From contig NC_018632.1 of NCBI RefSeq assembly GCF_000172635.2, positions 930,001 through 994,000 on the forward strand: DNA of 64,000 nt, read 5' to 3'. Numbering within the stretch: the first letter of the stretch is position 1; each line of letters starts with the position of its first letter. Of the stretch, positions 38,771 through 50,547 are shown in pieces. Source of the stretch: Alteromonas macleodii ATCC 27126. GTDB taxonomy: Bacteria > Pseudomonadota > Gammaproteobacteria > Enterobacterales > Alteromonadaceae. The notes below the pieces were generated by a model that did not search any database, was not told the DNA's origin, and saw nothing but the letters and a program-made list of their open reading frames with translations. The position numbers were made by a program, and so were the translations under genes.

Positions 38771-39862
38771 CTAGTTCTCTTCTGGTGTACTTTCTGTCAC
38801 CGTAAGTTCAGTAAAGGTTACTCGCGTGTAGTCACCATTTTTTTCATCTTCTTCCCAATTACCCGTGCCTAAACAGGCCGGATACCAGAATGCGGGGGCG
38901 TCTTTTGTGCTGCACTGGTTATAGGCGCCAGCTTTGAAGTAGTTCCAATCAAGGGTATAACCGTAGGGATGATCGTATTTATCTACCTGTCCATACGCAT
39001 CAACGGCATTGGCAAGGTTAATGGAATACTCAATGGTTTCATGATTTTCTGACTCGAACCTAAGGTGCATGATATCGCCATGAACGTTCACGGTGTAGCT
39101 GAACGTCTCATCAAGCTTAATGCCTTGAGCGCCAGGGTCGGTACTGTCAGTCCACAGGTTACCCCAAACAGGATAGGCAATGTCTTTGCGTTTTGGGTCG
39201 CTTTTAGGAAGGTTTCGCTCATAGGTCCAAAATACCGAGCCGGTTTCGTGTTCAGGCCATTTTTTAAAATATATTTTTAGCGGTTCATTGCCCCAGCCAA
39301 AGCCTTTTACTTTCTTTTTCCATTTAGTTGCGTGAATTTGGCCTACAACCACAGAATATGCTGGTGGTTTCTCGGGATACTTAGCTCTTAGCGCTACATG
39401 ATTCACTTTCAATGTGGCCTGCATTTTTCCACCCACACGGGCAAAGCGTCGCGCTATGGGGTTACTGGCAACGGTAAAGCTATTTTCTGCTGACTGTGTT
39501 TTAACTGACTTATTGTTGCCACGCAGCATGTGGCGCAGTTCGCTTCGCGTATTTGTAGAGTTCTTTGTAGTTAATGCTTTGTTAGGGCTGGTGAACACCA
39601 ATCCACCTTCGTTATTCAAATAGAAAAACGAAGGATGCGTAAAAGATTGAAGGTCTTCAACAGAAATGTTGTCAGCTTTTCCATCGTTGTTACCGTCTGC
39701 AGGTAACGATAAATACCACTCACTTAAATCATACTGTTGTGCAGGCAGCGCGAGGTCTTCCGCCCATACTGGACTTGTGGTTGCTAATGCAGTGGCGAGT
39801 ACACTAGAGAATGTACTAGAGATAACAAGCCAGCGCTTTTGGATTGGCAAAATTGCTTTCAT
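38771..39862 (-). CDS. PL7 alginate lyase, secreted
   Basis: The 363-residue enzyme has a signal peptide (cleavage near VWA-ED at about 34) and a single PL7 domain with RSELR (106-110), GQIH (174-177) and YFKAGAYNQ (near 310). These are the standard PL7 motifs, including the Gln, Tyr and His used in catalysis. Two long basic insertions (KKKVKGFGWG and KKWPEH) mark it as a different subtype from the lipoprotein PL7. It has no carbohydrate-binding domain. Its promoter region has the locus operator. Confidence 0.92.
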   Translation of the reverse strand: MKAILPIQKRWLVISSTFSSVLATALATTSPVWAEDLALPAQQYDLSEWYLSLPADGNNDGKADNISVEDLQSFTHPSFFYLNNEGGLVFTSPNKALTTKNSTNTRSELRHMLRGNNKSVKTQSAENSFTVASNPIARRFARVGGKMQATLKVNHVALRAKYPEKPPAYSVVVGQIHATKWKKKVKGFGWGNEPLKIYFKKWPEHETGSVFWTYERNLPKSDPKRKDIAYPVWGNLWTDSTDPGAQGIKLDETFSYTVNVHGDIMHLRFESENHETIEYSINLANAVDAYGQVDKYDHPYGYTLDWNYFKAGAYNQCSTKDAPAFWYPACLGTGNWEEDEKNGDYTRVTFTELTVTESTPEEN

Positions 39863-40052
39863 AAACAGGCCTTATTATGTAATTAATGCAGTATACGTAG
39901 GGCTGCGGTCGCATAGCATAGGTTAATGTTTCCGCAACTTCATAGTAACAATATCGCCATTGGTTTACCAATTAGTTTAATTTGGTTTTACATTTTTTAG
40001 TTATTGGTAAGGTTTGTGGTGGGTTCGCTGTAGATTTAGATCAAGGGGTAAT
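39863..40052 (-). promoter_or_regulatory. Promoter region of the secreted PL7 with a perfect ATTGGT palindrome
   Basis: A perfect 14-bp dyad ATTGGTTTACCAAT lies at 39959-39972 and a further ATTGGTAA at 40003-40010. The dyad matches the form recalled for ExuR/UxuR operators (ATTGGTATACCAAT). This is the best full palindrome of the locus. Confidence 0.7.
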
Positions 40053-40091
40053 AAAAAAGCCAGATAGCAATGCTAACTGGCTTTTAAAAAA
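40053..40091 (-). terminator. Terminator after eno
   Basis: On the minus strand AAAAGCCAG-TTAGCA and TGCTA-CTGGCTTTT form a long interrupted stem, followed by a T run, about 65 bases after the eno stop. Confidence 0.8.
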
Positions 40092-40153
40092 ACGATGGTT
40101 AACAACAATGTTGTGTTAACAGTCCACAATAAAGACTTTTCAATGAGCCTTTT

Positions 40154-41455
<1,302 letters not shown>

Positions 41456-41504
41456 TCAACAATTGAATGGGGCGCAACGGGAGAGAGCGCCCTTTTATTA
41501 GAAA

Positions 41505-43181
<1,677 letters not shown>

Positions 43182-43230
43182 TTAGAACAAAACCAGCTAC
43201 ACTTTGGACGGGGCGATAGTATACGCAAAT

Positions 43231-43263
43231 TCATGTGGGCAGACAATCAATTTGCCCACATGA
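43231..43263. other. Intergenic hairpin between pyrG and mutS
   Basis: A perfect 11-bp inverted repeat, TCATGTGGGCA with TGCCCACATGA, has an 11-base loop. No T run follows on either side. It lies just after the mutS stop and before the pyrG promoter, so it may be an RNA-stabilising element or a weak terminator. Confidence 0.6.
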
Positions 43264-43292
43264 TGCGCAATTTATACGCGCTTAAGCTTGGT

Positions 43293-45932
43293 TTAAGATT
43301 GGCTCAGGCGCTTAAGTGTGTAGATAAGGTCTAGCGCTTGGCGCGGTGATAACTCATCGGGTGATAAGTTTTCAAGGGCTTCTACAACCGGGTGCGGCTT
43401 ATCAGGGAATAGCATTTCAGCTTGGCCTTTAGTATTTGATGTGACTTTAACTGATGCGCTTGTTTTATTTACACCTTTTACCGAGCTCTTCGCTACAAAA
43501 GACTCATCGTTGGCTTTCTCTGATCCGTCTTCCGTGCTGGTCATAAGGTGTGATGATTCCAACACCGCGAGTTTTTGTTGCGCTGCTTTTATTACCGCCT
43601 TCGGTACGCCTGCAAGTTGGGCAACCTGTAAACCAAAGCTTTTGCTCGCCGCACCTTCTGATACGGTATGCATGAAGCGTATGGTATCTTCAAACTCCAT
43701 CGCGTCTAAGTGCACATTCACTACGCCGCTTTGCGTTTCTGGAAGTTCAGTAAGTTCGAAATAATGAGTGGCAAAAAGCGTATAAGCATTTAGCTGTTTT
43801 GCCAAATAACTCGCGCATGCCCACGCCAGAGACAATCCATCATAGGTACTGGTACCACGGCCTATTTCATCCATTAATACCAGAGAGTTTTCTGTGGCAT
43901 TGTTTAGAATGTTCGCCGTTTCTGTCATCTCAACCATAAAGGTAGAACGACCTGAGGCTAAGTCATCTGATGCGCCTATACGGGTAAAGATGCGATCAAG
44001 CTTTCCTATGTGGGCATTTTCTGCAGGTACAAAACTGCCAATACAGGCCAACAGGGCAATCAGCGCGGTTTGGCGCATATAGGTTGATTTACCGCCCATG
44101 TTCGGGCCAGTAATAATCAGCATGCGGCGCTCGGTATCTAGCTGAAGCGGGTTGGCAATGAAGGGGTCTTTCATCACGTTCTCAACCACAGGGTGGCGAC
44201 CGGCATCATAAGTAAGCGCACATTCTTGACTCAAATGAGGTCGATACCAATCAAGGGAGACTGCGCGTTCGGCAAAACAGCACAGCACGTCTAATTTGGC
44301 TAGCGCCGCGGCGGTTTCAATTAAGTTGTTTAAGTGCGGCGCAAAGTTGTCAAACAGAGCTTCATAAAGCTGCTTTTCAAGAGCAAGCGCAGCGCCCTGA
44401 CTGCTTAGCACTTTATCTTCGTGCTCTTTAAGTTCTGGCGTTATATAACGTTCAGTGTTTTTAAGGGTTTGTCTTCGAATATATTCAGCAGGCGCTAATG
44501 CACTGTTCGCCCGGCTAATTTCAATAAAGAACCCGTGAACTTTGTTATAGCCCACTTTTAGCGTAGAAATGCCGGTGCGCTCGCGCTCACGCTGTTCCAT
44601 AGCGTCTAAGTAGTCGGTAGCTCCTTGCGATAGCTTGCGCAATTCATCAAGTTCGGCGTTGTAGCCCTCGGCAATTACGCCGCCATCGCGTATTACCATT
44701 GGTGGGTTATCGATAATGGCATCATTTAACAGGGCTTGAAGTTCAGGGTAAGTGCCAATGGTTTCGCTAATACTTCGGATTTGCCCTGTGTCGAACCGAG
44801 CTAGAGCATCTTGTAAGTCAGGCAGGGCGTTAAAGGCATTTTTTAGGCGAGCGAAGTCGCGTGGCCGCGCTGAACGAAGGGCTAAGCGCGCCATAATACG
44901 TTCTATATCACCAATGTGCTTTAACGCGGTGCGAATATCTTCAGGGTCATCATTAATAAACGTTTCAACAGCATCTAAGCGGCTGTGCAGTTCATGCTGG
45001 TCGGTTAAAGGCGAGTGAATAACACGCTGTAGCATACGACTACCCATGGCCGTAGTGGTGGTATCCATCACGCTGAACAGCGTATTTTCCTGTCCGCCCG
45101 ACAAATTATGGGTAAGTTCTAGGTTTCTGCGGGTGGCAGCATCAAGCTGCACGCGGCTGTCTTGCTGTTCGGTCTGAATGCGGCGAATGTGAGGCAGAGC
45201 AGTGCGCTGGGTATCCTTTACATATTGTAAAACGCAGCCCGCTGCGCCTAAGCCTTTAGTGACGCCTTTTATTCCAAAGCCATCTAATGTTTTGGTTTCA
45301 AACTGCGCGTTTAGTTGCTCTGTGGCGGTATCAATGTCGAATTCCCATTCAGGACGGCGTCTAAGTCCTTTGCGGTTTTCAACTAATGCTAGGCTTTCAA
45401 ATCCTTCAGGATAGAGCAGTTCAGCTGGATTAATGCGCTGAATTTCAGCAAGTAGGCTTTCATCGCTGTCACATTCAAACACAACAAAACGACCGCTCGT
45501 AACATCTAGGGTTGCCAGGCCATAGTGCATACTGTGACCACAAACGGCGGCCAAGATATTATCGCGACGTTCTTCTAACAGCGCTTCGTCGGTGACTGTA
45601 CCGGGCGTAACAATACGTTGTACCGCGCGCTCAACAGGGCCTTTACTAGTGGCTGGGTCGCCTACCTGTTCGCAAATGGCTACTGACTCGCCCATTTTCA
45701 CTAAGCGTGACAGGTAGCTTTCCACCGCGTGATAAGGCACACCTGCCATCGGAATGGGTTCACCACCAGATTTTCCTCTGGCTGTTAATGAAATATCCAG
45801 TAATTCAGCAGCTTTTTTGGCATCGTCGTAAAACAACTCATAAAAGTCGCCCATGCGATAAAACAGTAAAATATTCGGATGCTGCGCCTTAATAGTCAGG
45901 TATTGGCGCATCATAGGAGTATGTGATTCCAA
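43293..45932 (-). CDS. mutS: MutS, DNA mismatch repair protein
   Basis: The 879-residue protein recognises mismatches. The N-terminal [15 protein letters not shown] has the Phe-x-Glu wedge, and the ATPase domain has [20 protein letters not shown] and [13 protein letters not shown] start it at a TTG at 45932, where AGAGG is 6 bases upstream and the N-terminus ([12 protein letters not shown]) matches family length. A longer frame to 46034 would add 34 unsupported residues. A tail of about 40 residues rich in Ser, Lys and Val near 830-870 is a linker before the C-terminal helix. It is divergent from pncC. Confidence 0.93.
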   Translation of the reverse strand: MESHTPMMRQYLTIKAQHPNILLFYRMGDFYELFYDDAKKAAELLDISLTARGKSGGEPIPMAGVPYHAVESYLSRLVKMGESVAICEQVGDPATSKGPVERAVQRIVTPGTVTDEALLEERRDNILAAVCGHSMHYGLATLDVTSGRFVVFECDSDESLLAEIQRINPAELLYPEGFESLALVENRKGLRRRPEWEFDIDTATEQLNAQFETKTLDGFGIKGVTKGLGAAGCVLQYVKDTQRTALPHIRRIQTEQQDSRVQLDAATRRNLELTHNLSGGQENTLFSVMDTTTTAMGSRMLQRVIHSPLTDQHELHSRLDAVETFINDDPEDIRTALKHIGDIERIMARLALRSARPRDFARLKNAFNALPDLQDALARFDTGQIRSISETIGTYPELQALLNDAIIDNPPMVIRDGGVIAEGYNAELDELRKLSQGATDYLDAMEQRERERTGISTLKVGYNKVHGFFIEISRANSALAPAEYIRRQTLKNTERYITPELKEHEDKVLSSQGAALALEKQLYEALFDNFAPHLNNLIETAAALAKLDVLCCFAERAVSLDWYRPHLSQECALTYDAGRHPVVENVMKDPFIANPLQLDTERRMLIITGPNMGGKSTYMRQTALIALLACIGSFVPAENAHIGKLDRIFTRIGASDDLASGRSTFMVEMTETANILNNATENSLVLMDEIGRGTSTYDGLSLAWACASYLAKQLNAYTLFATHYFELTELPETQSGVVNVHLDAMEFEDTIRFMHTVSEGAASKSFGLQVAQLAGVPKAVIKAAQQKLAVLESSHLMTSTEDGSEKANDESFVAKSSVKGVNKTSASVKVTSNTKGQAEMLFPDKPHPVVEALENLSPDELSPRQALDLIYTLKRLSQS

Positions 45933-46057
45933 AAAATGCCTCTGCGAATTTGTTGCTGGGTTTAATGCCTGTTGAGGGGAATAAATGATAAACTCACGCC
46001 CACTAAGATCAAGCGAAGATCTGATAAAGCACAACAGGTGTAATTAGGTATATCCAA

Positions 46058-46597
46058 ATGAGCACAACATTTTCAACTGATTCGACAGCAAACGCCACCC
46101 CTTTAACACTTGATAGCGCATTATCTGCGCAAGTCCATGTGTTGGGTGACGCACTCAGGAACAAAGGTTGGACCGTATCGAGCGCCGAGTCGTGTACGGG
46201 CGGAGGAGTTGCTTTTGCTTTTACCAGTGTGGCTGGCAGCTCTGATTGGTTTAACCAATCCTGGGTGACGTACTCTAATGACGCAAAGCAAAGCATACTG
46301 GGCGTAACAGAGCAGACGCTAAAAGAGTACGGCGCGGTGTCGAAGCAAACGGTAATTGAAATGGCAGAGGGCGTGCGCCGTAATAGCGGAGCGCAACTTG
46401 TTGTAACGGTGAGTGGCATTGCCGGTCCTGGCGGTGGTAGCAAAGAAAAACCAGTGGGCACGGTATGGTTTGGCTTTTTATGTGGAGAACACGAAGCGCA
46501 AATTAAACAGGTGTTTAGCGGCAATCGCGACGAAGTACGTCAACACGCTATTAGCTTTGCGATTACTCACTTAGTTAAAATGTTGAGTGAAAATTAA
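46058..46597 (+). CDS. pncC: PncC, nicotinamide-nucleotide amidase (CinA C-terminal type)
   Basis: The 179-residue protein has the CinA C-terminal domain: SSAESCTGGGVAFAFTSVAGSSDWF and GIAGPGGGSKEKPVGTVWFG motifs. It deamidates nicotinamide mononucleotide in the NAD salvage cycle. Its position just before recA is the same as ygaD in E. coli. Confidence 0.92.
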   Translation: MSTTFSTDSTANATPLTLDSALSAQVHVLGDALRNKGWTVSSAESCTGGGVAFAFTSVAGSSDWFNQSWVTYSNDAKQSILGVTEQTLKEYGAVSKQTVIEMAEGVRRNSGAQLVVTVSGIAGPGGGSKEKPVGTVWFGFLCGEHEAQIKQVFSGNRDEVRQHAISFAITHLVKMLSEN

Positions 46598-46606
46598 AAA
46601 CACTGG

Positions 46607-46636
46607 TTGAAACTGTATGCTTGTACAGTATAGAAT
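46607..46636 (+). promoter_or_regulatory. recA promoter with LexA (SOS) box in the spacer
   Basis: TTGAAA (46607-46612) and TATAGA (46629-46634) are 16 bases apart. The spacer holds CTGT-ATGCTTGT-ACAG (46613-46628), a LexA box of the CTGT-N8-ACAG form, so LexA would block RNA polymerase. The layout is the same as in E. coli recA. Confidence 0.85.
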
Positions 46637-46717
46637 GTGATCATTATTTGGTAATTTCATACAAGATATGGAAAACACCAATACAGAATTTAACCGCAAA
46701 TCCTAGAGGATACATAC

Positions 46718-47764
46718 GTGGACGATAACAAATCAAAAGCTTTAACCGCCGCAGTTGGCCAAATTGAAAAGCAATTTGGTAAAGGCGCAATCATGCGCTT
46801 AGGCGATAACCAAGCCATGGATATTGAAGCGATTTCTACTGGCTCACTTACCATTGATATCGCTCTAGGTATAGGCGGTTTGCCATGTGGACGTGTTGTT
46901 GAAATCTACGGGCCAGAATCATCAGGTAAAACCACGCTAACGCTTCAAGTTATTGCTGAAGCGCAGCGCAAGGGTAAAACCTGTGCCTTCGTTGATGCTG
47001 AACACGCACTAGACCCGGTATATGCTGAAAAACTAGGCGTAAACATCGACGAACTATTGGTATCTCAGCCTGATACTGGTGAGCAAGCGCTAGAAATTTG
47101 CGACATGCTTGTACGTTCAGGTGCGGTAGATGTTGTTATTGTTGACTCGGTAGCGGCGCTTACACCTAAAGCTGAAATTGAAGGTGACATGGGTGATTCT
47201 CACGTTGGTCTTCAGGCGCGTCTAATGTCGCAAGCGTTGCGTAAGCTTACTGCAAACATCAAGCGTTCAAATACACTGTGTATCTTCATTAACCAAATTC
47301 GTATGAAGATTGGTGTTATGTTTGGTAACCCAGAAACTACAACCGGTGGTAACGCGCTTAAGTTCTACTCTTCTGTTCGTCTAGACATTCGCCGTATTGG
47401 TGCAGTGAAAGAAGGCGACGAGGTAGTTGGTAACGAAACTCGCGTTAAGGTAGTGAAGAACAAAGTTGCACCTCCGTTTAAACAAGCTGAATTTATGATC
47501 CGCTACGGCGAAGGTATCAGCAAAGAAGCTGAGCTTATCGACCTTGGTGTTAAGCAAAAGCTAGTTGATAAAGCGGGTGCTTGGTATAGCTACAAGGGCG
47601 ACCGCATTGGTCAAGGTAAAGCGAACGTAATGAAGTTCTTGAAAGAGAACCCTGAGATCGCAAACGAGATTGAAACCAAGATCCGCCAAGAACTTTTGCT
47701 TTCTAAGACAATGAAAGCAGAGGAAGCGGTACCTCAGCAAGAAGACGATGTGCTTCCTGAGTAA
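46718..47764 (+). CDS. recA: RecA recombinase
   Basis: The 348-residue protein promotes strand exchange and LexA self-cleavage. It has Walker [10 protein letters not shown], the [39 protein letters not shown] segments and an acidic C-terminal tail. The start is GTG at 46718 with AGAGGA upstream. A LexA-controlled promoter lies ahead. No recX follows. Confidence 0.97.
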   Translation: MDDNKSKALTAAVGQIEKQFGKGAIMRLGDNQAMDIEAISTGSLTIDIALGIGGLPCGRVVEIYGPESSGKTTLTLQVIAEAQRKGKTCAFVDAEHALDPVYAEKLGVNIDELLVSQPDTGEQALEICDMLVRSGAVDVVIVDSVAALTPKAEIEGDMGDSHVGLQARLMSQALRKLTANIKRSNTLCIFINQIRMKIGVMFGNPETTTGGNALKFYSSVRLDIRRIGAVKEGDEVVGNETRVKVVKNKVAPPFKQAEFMIRYGEGISKEAELIDLGVKQKLVDKAGAWYSYKGDRIGQGKANVMKFLKENPEIANEIETKIRQELLLSKTMKAEEAVPQQEDDVLPE

Positions 47765-47787
47765 AATTAGCGCTTAACCGTATATTA

Positions 47788-47816
47788 AGAACCCACCGCT
47801 AGGTGGGTTTTTTTAT
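47788..47816 (+). terminator. Terminator of recA
   Basis: ACCCACC (47791-47797) pairs with GGTGGGT (47802-47808) over a GCTA loop and is followed by seven Ts. Confidence 0.9.
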
Positions 47817-48080
47817 GGCTTCATCAAAGGGTATATTAAGAAATATTTACTAACACTTAATGCAAGGCTGAAACTTGTACAACAAATAAAAACAAGGAAT
47901 GCTGTAATAAATATTTGTAAGTACAGACTACTAGGGTGCAATGGCCATTACTGCCAAAGCTGGTTAGTACGCTAAAACAATTTTAAACAAATAGAACGGC
48001 ATAATTTGCGGCTACAGCAAAGCAAGCCTACAACAATAATGAACGGTGCTACTGTTCACACGTGAGAAGAGGGAAGGGAA
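47817..48080. other. Intergenic region between recA and natA-like gene
   Basis: I see no gene here. The region should hold the promoter of the ABC exporter; the ribosome site GAAGAGGGAAGGG precedes its start. recX, often found after recA, is absent here. Confidence 0.5.
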
Positions 48081-48902
48081 ATGATTGAAATATCAGGCCT
48101 TGCTAAGCGTTTTGAGGTGGAGAACCCAAAAAAGCTTAGCGAACAGGAAAAAAAGGACCCGCGATTAAAAGGGCGCTATTTCCAGTCGGTAAGGGATGTG
48201 TCGTTTACGTGCGAAAAAGGACAGGTACTTGGGCTGTTAGGGCCAAATGGAGCTGGCAAAACAACTACACTTCGCATGCTTTCTACAGCACTAAAGCCTG
48301 ATAGCGGAAAAGTTATCATTGGTGGTGAGGATGTGCTTTCTAACCCTAATATTGCCCGTAAAAAAATTGGCTTTTTATCTAGCTCAACGGGCCTTTATGG
48401 TCGTTTGAGTGGCCGAGAGAATATTAGCTACTTCGGTGAGTTGCACGGTATTCCAAAAAATGTGATTAACGCGCGTATTGAAGAGTTGGCTGATTTACTC
48501 GATATGCAAACCTTCCTTGATAGACGTGCCGAGAATTTCTCATCAGGGATGAAGCAAAAAGTTTCTATTGCTCGCGCCGTTATACACGAGCCTGAACTAG
48601 TGGTGCTTGATGAACCCACAACCGGCCTTGATATTATGGCAACGAGTACCGTGATGGAATTTATTCAGCGCCTTAAAGATAAAGGTACCCCGGTTATTTT
48701 CTCTACTCACCACCTTGATGAGGTGCAAACCCTTTGCGACAAGGTGACCGTGATTAACCAAGGTGAAACGGTATTTAACGATTCGCTAGCCGCCTTTAGC
48801 GCTTTGTCTGGTAATGACGGGGCTGGCGGGCAAATGCATAAGAGCTTCCTAAAAACACTATCATTGGATTCTGAGGAGATGGGTAATGTGGTTAATCTTT
48901 AA
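48081..48902 (+). CDS. natA: NatA-like ABC transporter ATP-binding protein
   Basis: The 273-residue ATPase has Walker A GPNGAGKT (54-61), the signature FSSGMKQKVS, and Walker B LVVLDEPTTGLD. It matches the NatA type of sodium-export ABC ATPase, and the next gene encodes a NatB-like permease that overlaps by 17 bases. Substrate is uncertain: NatAB of Bacillus exports Na+, but many related pairs handle drugs or unknown ions. Confidence 0.85.
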   Translation: MIEISGLAKRFEVENPKKLSEQEKKDPRLKGRYFQSVRDVSFTCEKGQVLGLLGPNGAGKTTTLRMLSTALKPDSGKVIIGGEDVLSNPNIARKKIGFLSSSTGLYGRLSGRENISYFGELHGIPKNVINARIEELADLLDMQTFLDRRAENFSSGMKQKVSIARAVIHEPELVVLDEPTTGLDIMATSTVMEFIQRLKDKGTPVIFSTHHLDEVQTLCDKVTVINQGETVFNDSLAAFSALSGNDGAGGQMHKSFLKTLSLDSEEMGNVVNL

Positions 48903-50082
48903 AAAGGAATTCAAAGAACTATTACGGGATAAGAAAACCATCATATTCATGATTGGTCTACCGCTTTTATTATTCCCAGCTATTTTCGGTGTCGCGTTCT
49001 TTTTCATGAGTTCAGCGGCGGATAAAGCGGAAAATAAAATACTGAAATACGCGATAGTTGGTGAAGCTTACGCGCCAGCAATTGTACAGTCTTTTAACGA
49101 CGCATCAGATAAATTCGAACCGGTTGCGATTGGCGATGAGACTGACTACGCCAAACTCATCAAAAACGAAACGGTGGATTTTGTTTTGGTTATTCCCGAA
49201 ACCTTTGATAGCAACGTTTTGCGTTCAGGTCAGCATAACATTGAGCTTTATCTCAACGATGCTGGCTTAAATAAGGTGGTGGGGCGCGTATCCGACATCA
49301 TTGATGAATATACCGATGCATTCCAACAAACCGCTTTTGCGCAGCTTAATCTAGATGAAACTCAGCAAGAGGCCTTGCTAAAGCCAATCAAGATAGAAAA
49401 GCAAAATGTCGCCGACGATCGCGAAGTGTGGGGTGAACGCTTAGGCGGTATGCTGCCATATTTCATCTTCATCTTGTGCCTTCAAGGCGCTATGGCCCCA
49501 GCGGCTGACTTAGGTGCCGGTGAGAAAGAGCGGGGTACATTAGAAACACTACTTATATCGCCCATGGACCGTCATAAGCTGGTACTGGGTAAATTCTTTA
49601 CTATCGCTACTGCGGGGATAATTACTGCGCTTATTACCGTTTCTTCCATGGCTATATGGGGACTGGTGTTATCGCAAGGCATGGCCGTTGAGTTTGTGGT
49701 TAAGATCATGTCGATGATTGGTCTTGTGGACTTCCTGCTGATCTTTCTAATGTTGGTGCCAGTGGTGGCAGTTTTCGCCGCTATTCTACTATCACTTTCA
49801 ATTTATGCTCGCTCGTTTAAAGAGGCGCAAAGCTACATGGGGTCGTTAATTATGGTGGTTATTTTCCCTGTAATTATAGCCATGATGCCTGGTGTAGAGC
49901 TTAAAGGCGGCTGGGTTTGGGTACCGCTGACTAACGTTGCCCTAGCGATGAAAGAGCTGTTCAAAGGTACCATGGACTACTTTGCACTCTTTGGCATATT
50001 TACGTCTACCGCAGTGATTGCAACCGGACTGATTTTCTTCTGTATCCATTGGTTTAATAAAGAAAAGGTTCTGTTTAGATAA
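48886..50082 (+). CDS. natB: NatB-like ABC transporter permease
   Basis: The 398-residue membrane protein has one helix near the N-terminus, a periplasmic domain of about 150 residues, and five or six helices in the second half, typical of ABC-2 type exporters (NatB/CcmB-like). GEKERGTLETLLISPMDRHKLVLGK is the family's coupling motif. It overlaps natA and ends before a terminator. Confidence 0.85.
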   Translation: MWLIFKKEFKELLRDKKTIIFMIGLPLLLFPAIFGVAFFFMSSAADKAENKILKYAIVGEAYAPAIVQSFNDASDKFEPVAIGDETDYAKLIKNETVDFVLVIPETFDSNVLRSGQHNIELYLNDAGLNKVVGRVSDIIDEYTDAFQQTAFAQLNLDETQQEALLKPIKIEKQNVADDREVWGERLGGMLPYFIFILCLQGAMAPAADLGAGEKERGTLETLLISPMDRHKLVLGKFFTIATAGIITALITVSSMAIWGLVLSQGMAVEFVVKIMSMIGLVDFLLIFLMLVPVVAVFAAILLSLSIYARSFKEAQSYMGSLIMVVIFPVIIAMMPGVELKGGWVWVPLTNVALAMKELFKGTMDYFALFGIFTSTAVIATGLIFFCIHWFNKEKVLFR

Positions 50083-50109
50083 CAAAACTACTTATCTAGC
50101 ATTCTTGTA

Positions 50110-50140
50110 ACAAGCCCGCTAAACGCGGGCTTATTCTTTA
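50110..50140 (+). terminator. Terminator after the NatAB pair
   Basis: AAGCCCGC (50112-50119) pairs with GCGGGCTT (50125-50132), followed by TTATTCTTTA. Confidence 0.85.
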
Positions 50141-50218
50141 TTGAAGCAAGGCTTTTTTATGTGGTGGACAAAATTGATACTCGAAGTGAAGGTTCAATAC
50201 ACTTTAGTTTTGTGTTTA

Positions 50219-50536
50219 CTACACTTCAAAGTCGATACGCTTGATAATTCCCTCCCAACCAGGAGGGATTTTTCCTTGAAGGACATAAGAATAGGCCAGC
50301 AACTCGGCAATTACATAATACAGCGATTCAGGGATATCTTGCCCCACATCAAGGGTAGCAAGGACTTCGCTTAAGTAAGGGTCTTCATGAATTAATATCC
50401 CGGTTTCTTCAGCCATGGCTATAATGGCTTCCGCCAAATCTCCGTAGCCTTTTGCTACCACTTTAGGTGCGTTTTTCTTATCGCCGCCGTCATATTTTAG
50501 TCCGATGGCGCGTTTTGTCTTTTGGGAATCAGTCAT
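50219..50536 (-). CDS. FlhB C-terminal-like protein (EscU/FlhX type)
   Basis: The 105-residue protein resembles the cytoplasmic domain of FlhB/EscU export switch proteins, with AIGLKYDGGDKKNAPKVVAKG and a P-LYYVIAELLAY helix. The NPTH autocleavage motif of FlhB is not present, so it is a stand-alone paralogue (FlhX/YlqH-like). Such proteins can substitute for FlhB's C-terminal part in flagellar export. It is 11 bases after the FliK-like gene, and thus cotranscribed. Confidence 0.85.
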   Translation of the reverse strand: MTDSQKTKRAIGLKYDGGDKKNAPKVVAKGYGDLAEAIIAMAEETGILIHEDPYLSEVLATLDVGQDIPESLYYVIAELLAYSYVLQGKIPPGWEGIIKRIDFEV

Positions 50537-50547
50537 AAACGCTTTAC

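Noticed and set aside
43441..43764. Plus-strand frames inside mutS, and similar ones inside leu, PL6, fliK-like and ccm genes
   Set aside because: They lie opposite well-conserved genes and show no family features of their own.
45933..46034. Extended N-terminus of MutS
   Set aside because: 34 residues without family similarity; a TTG with AGAGG at 45932 gives the family's usual start.
50141..50374. Plus-strand frame over the FlhB-like gene
   Set aside because: It is the shadow of the minus-strand gene with clear FlhB-like sequence, and starts inside a terminator region.
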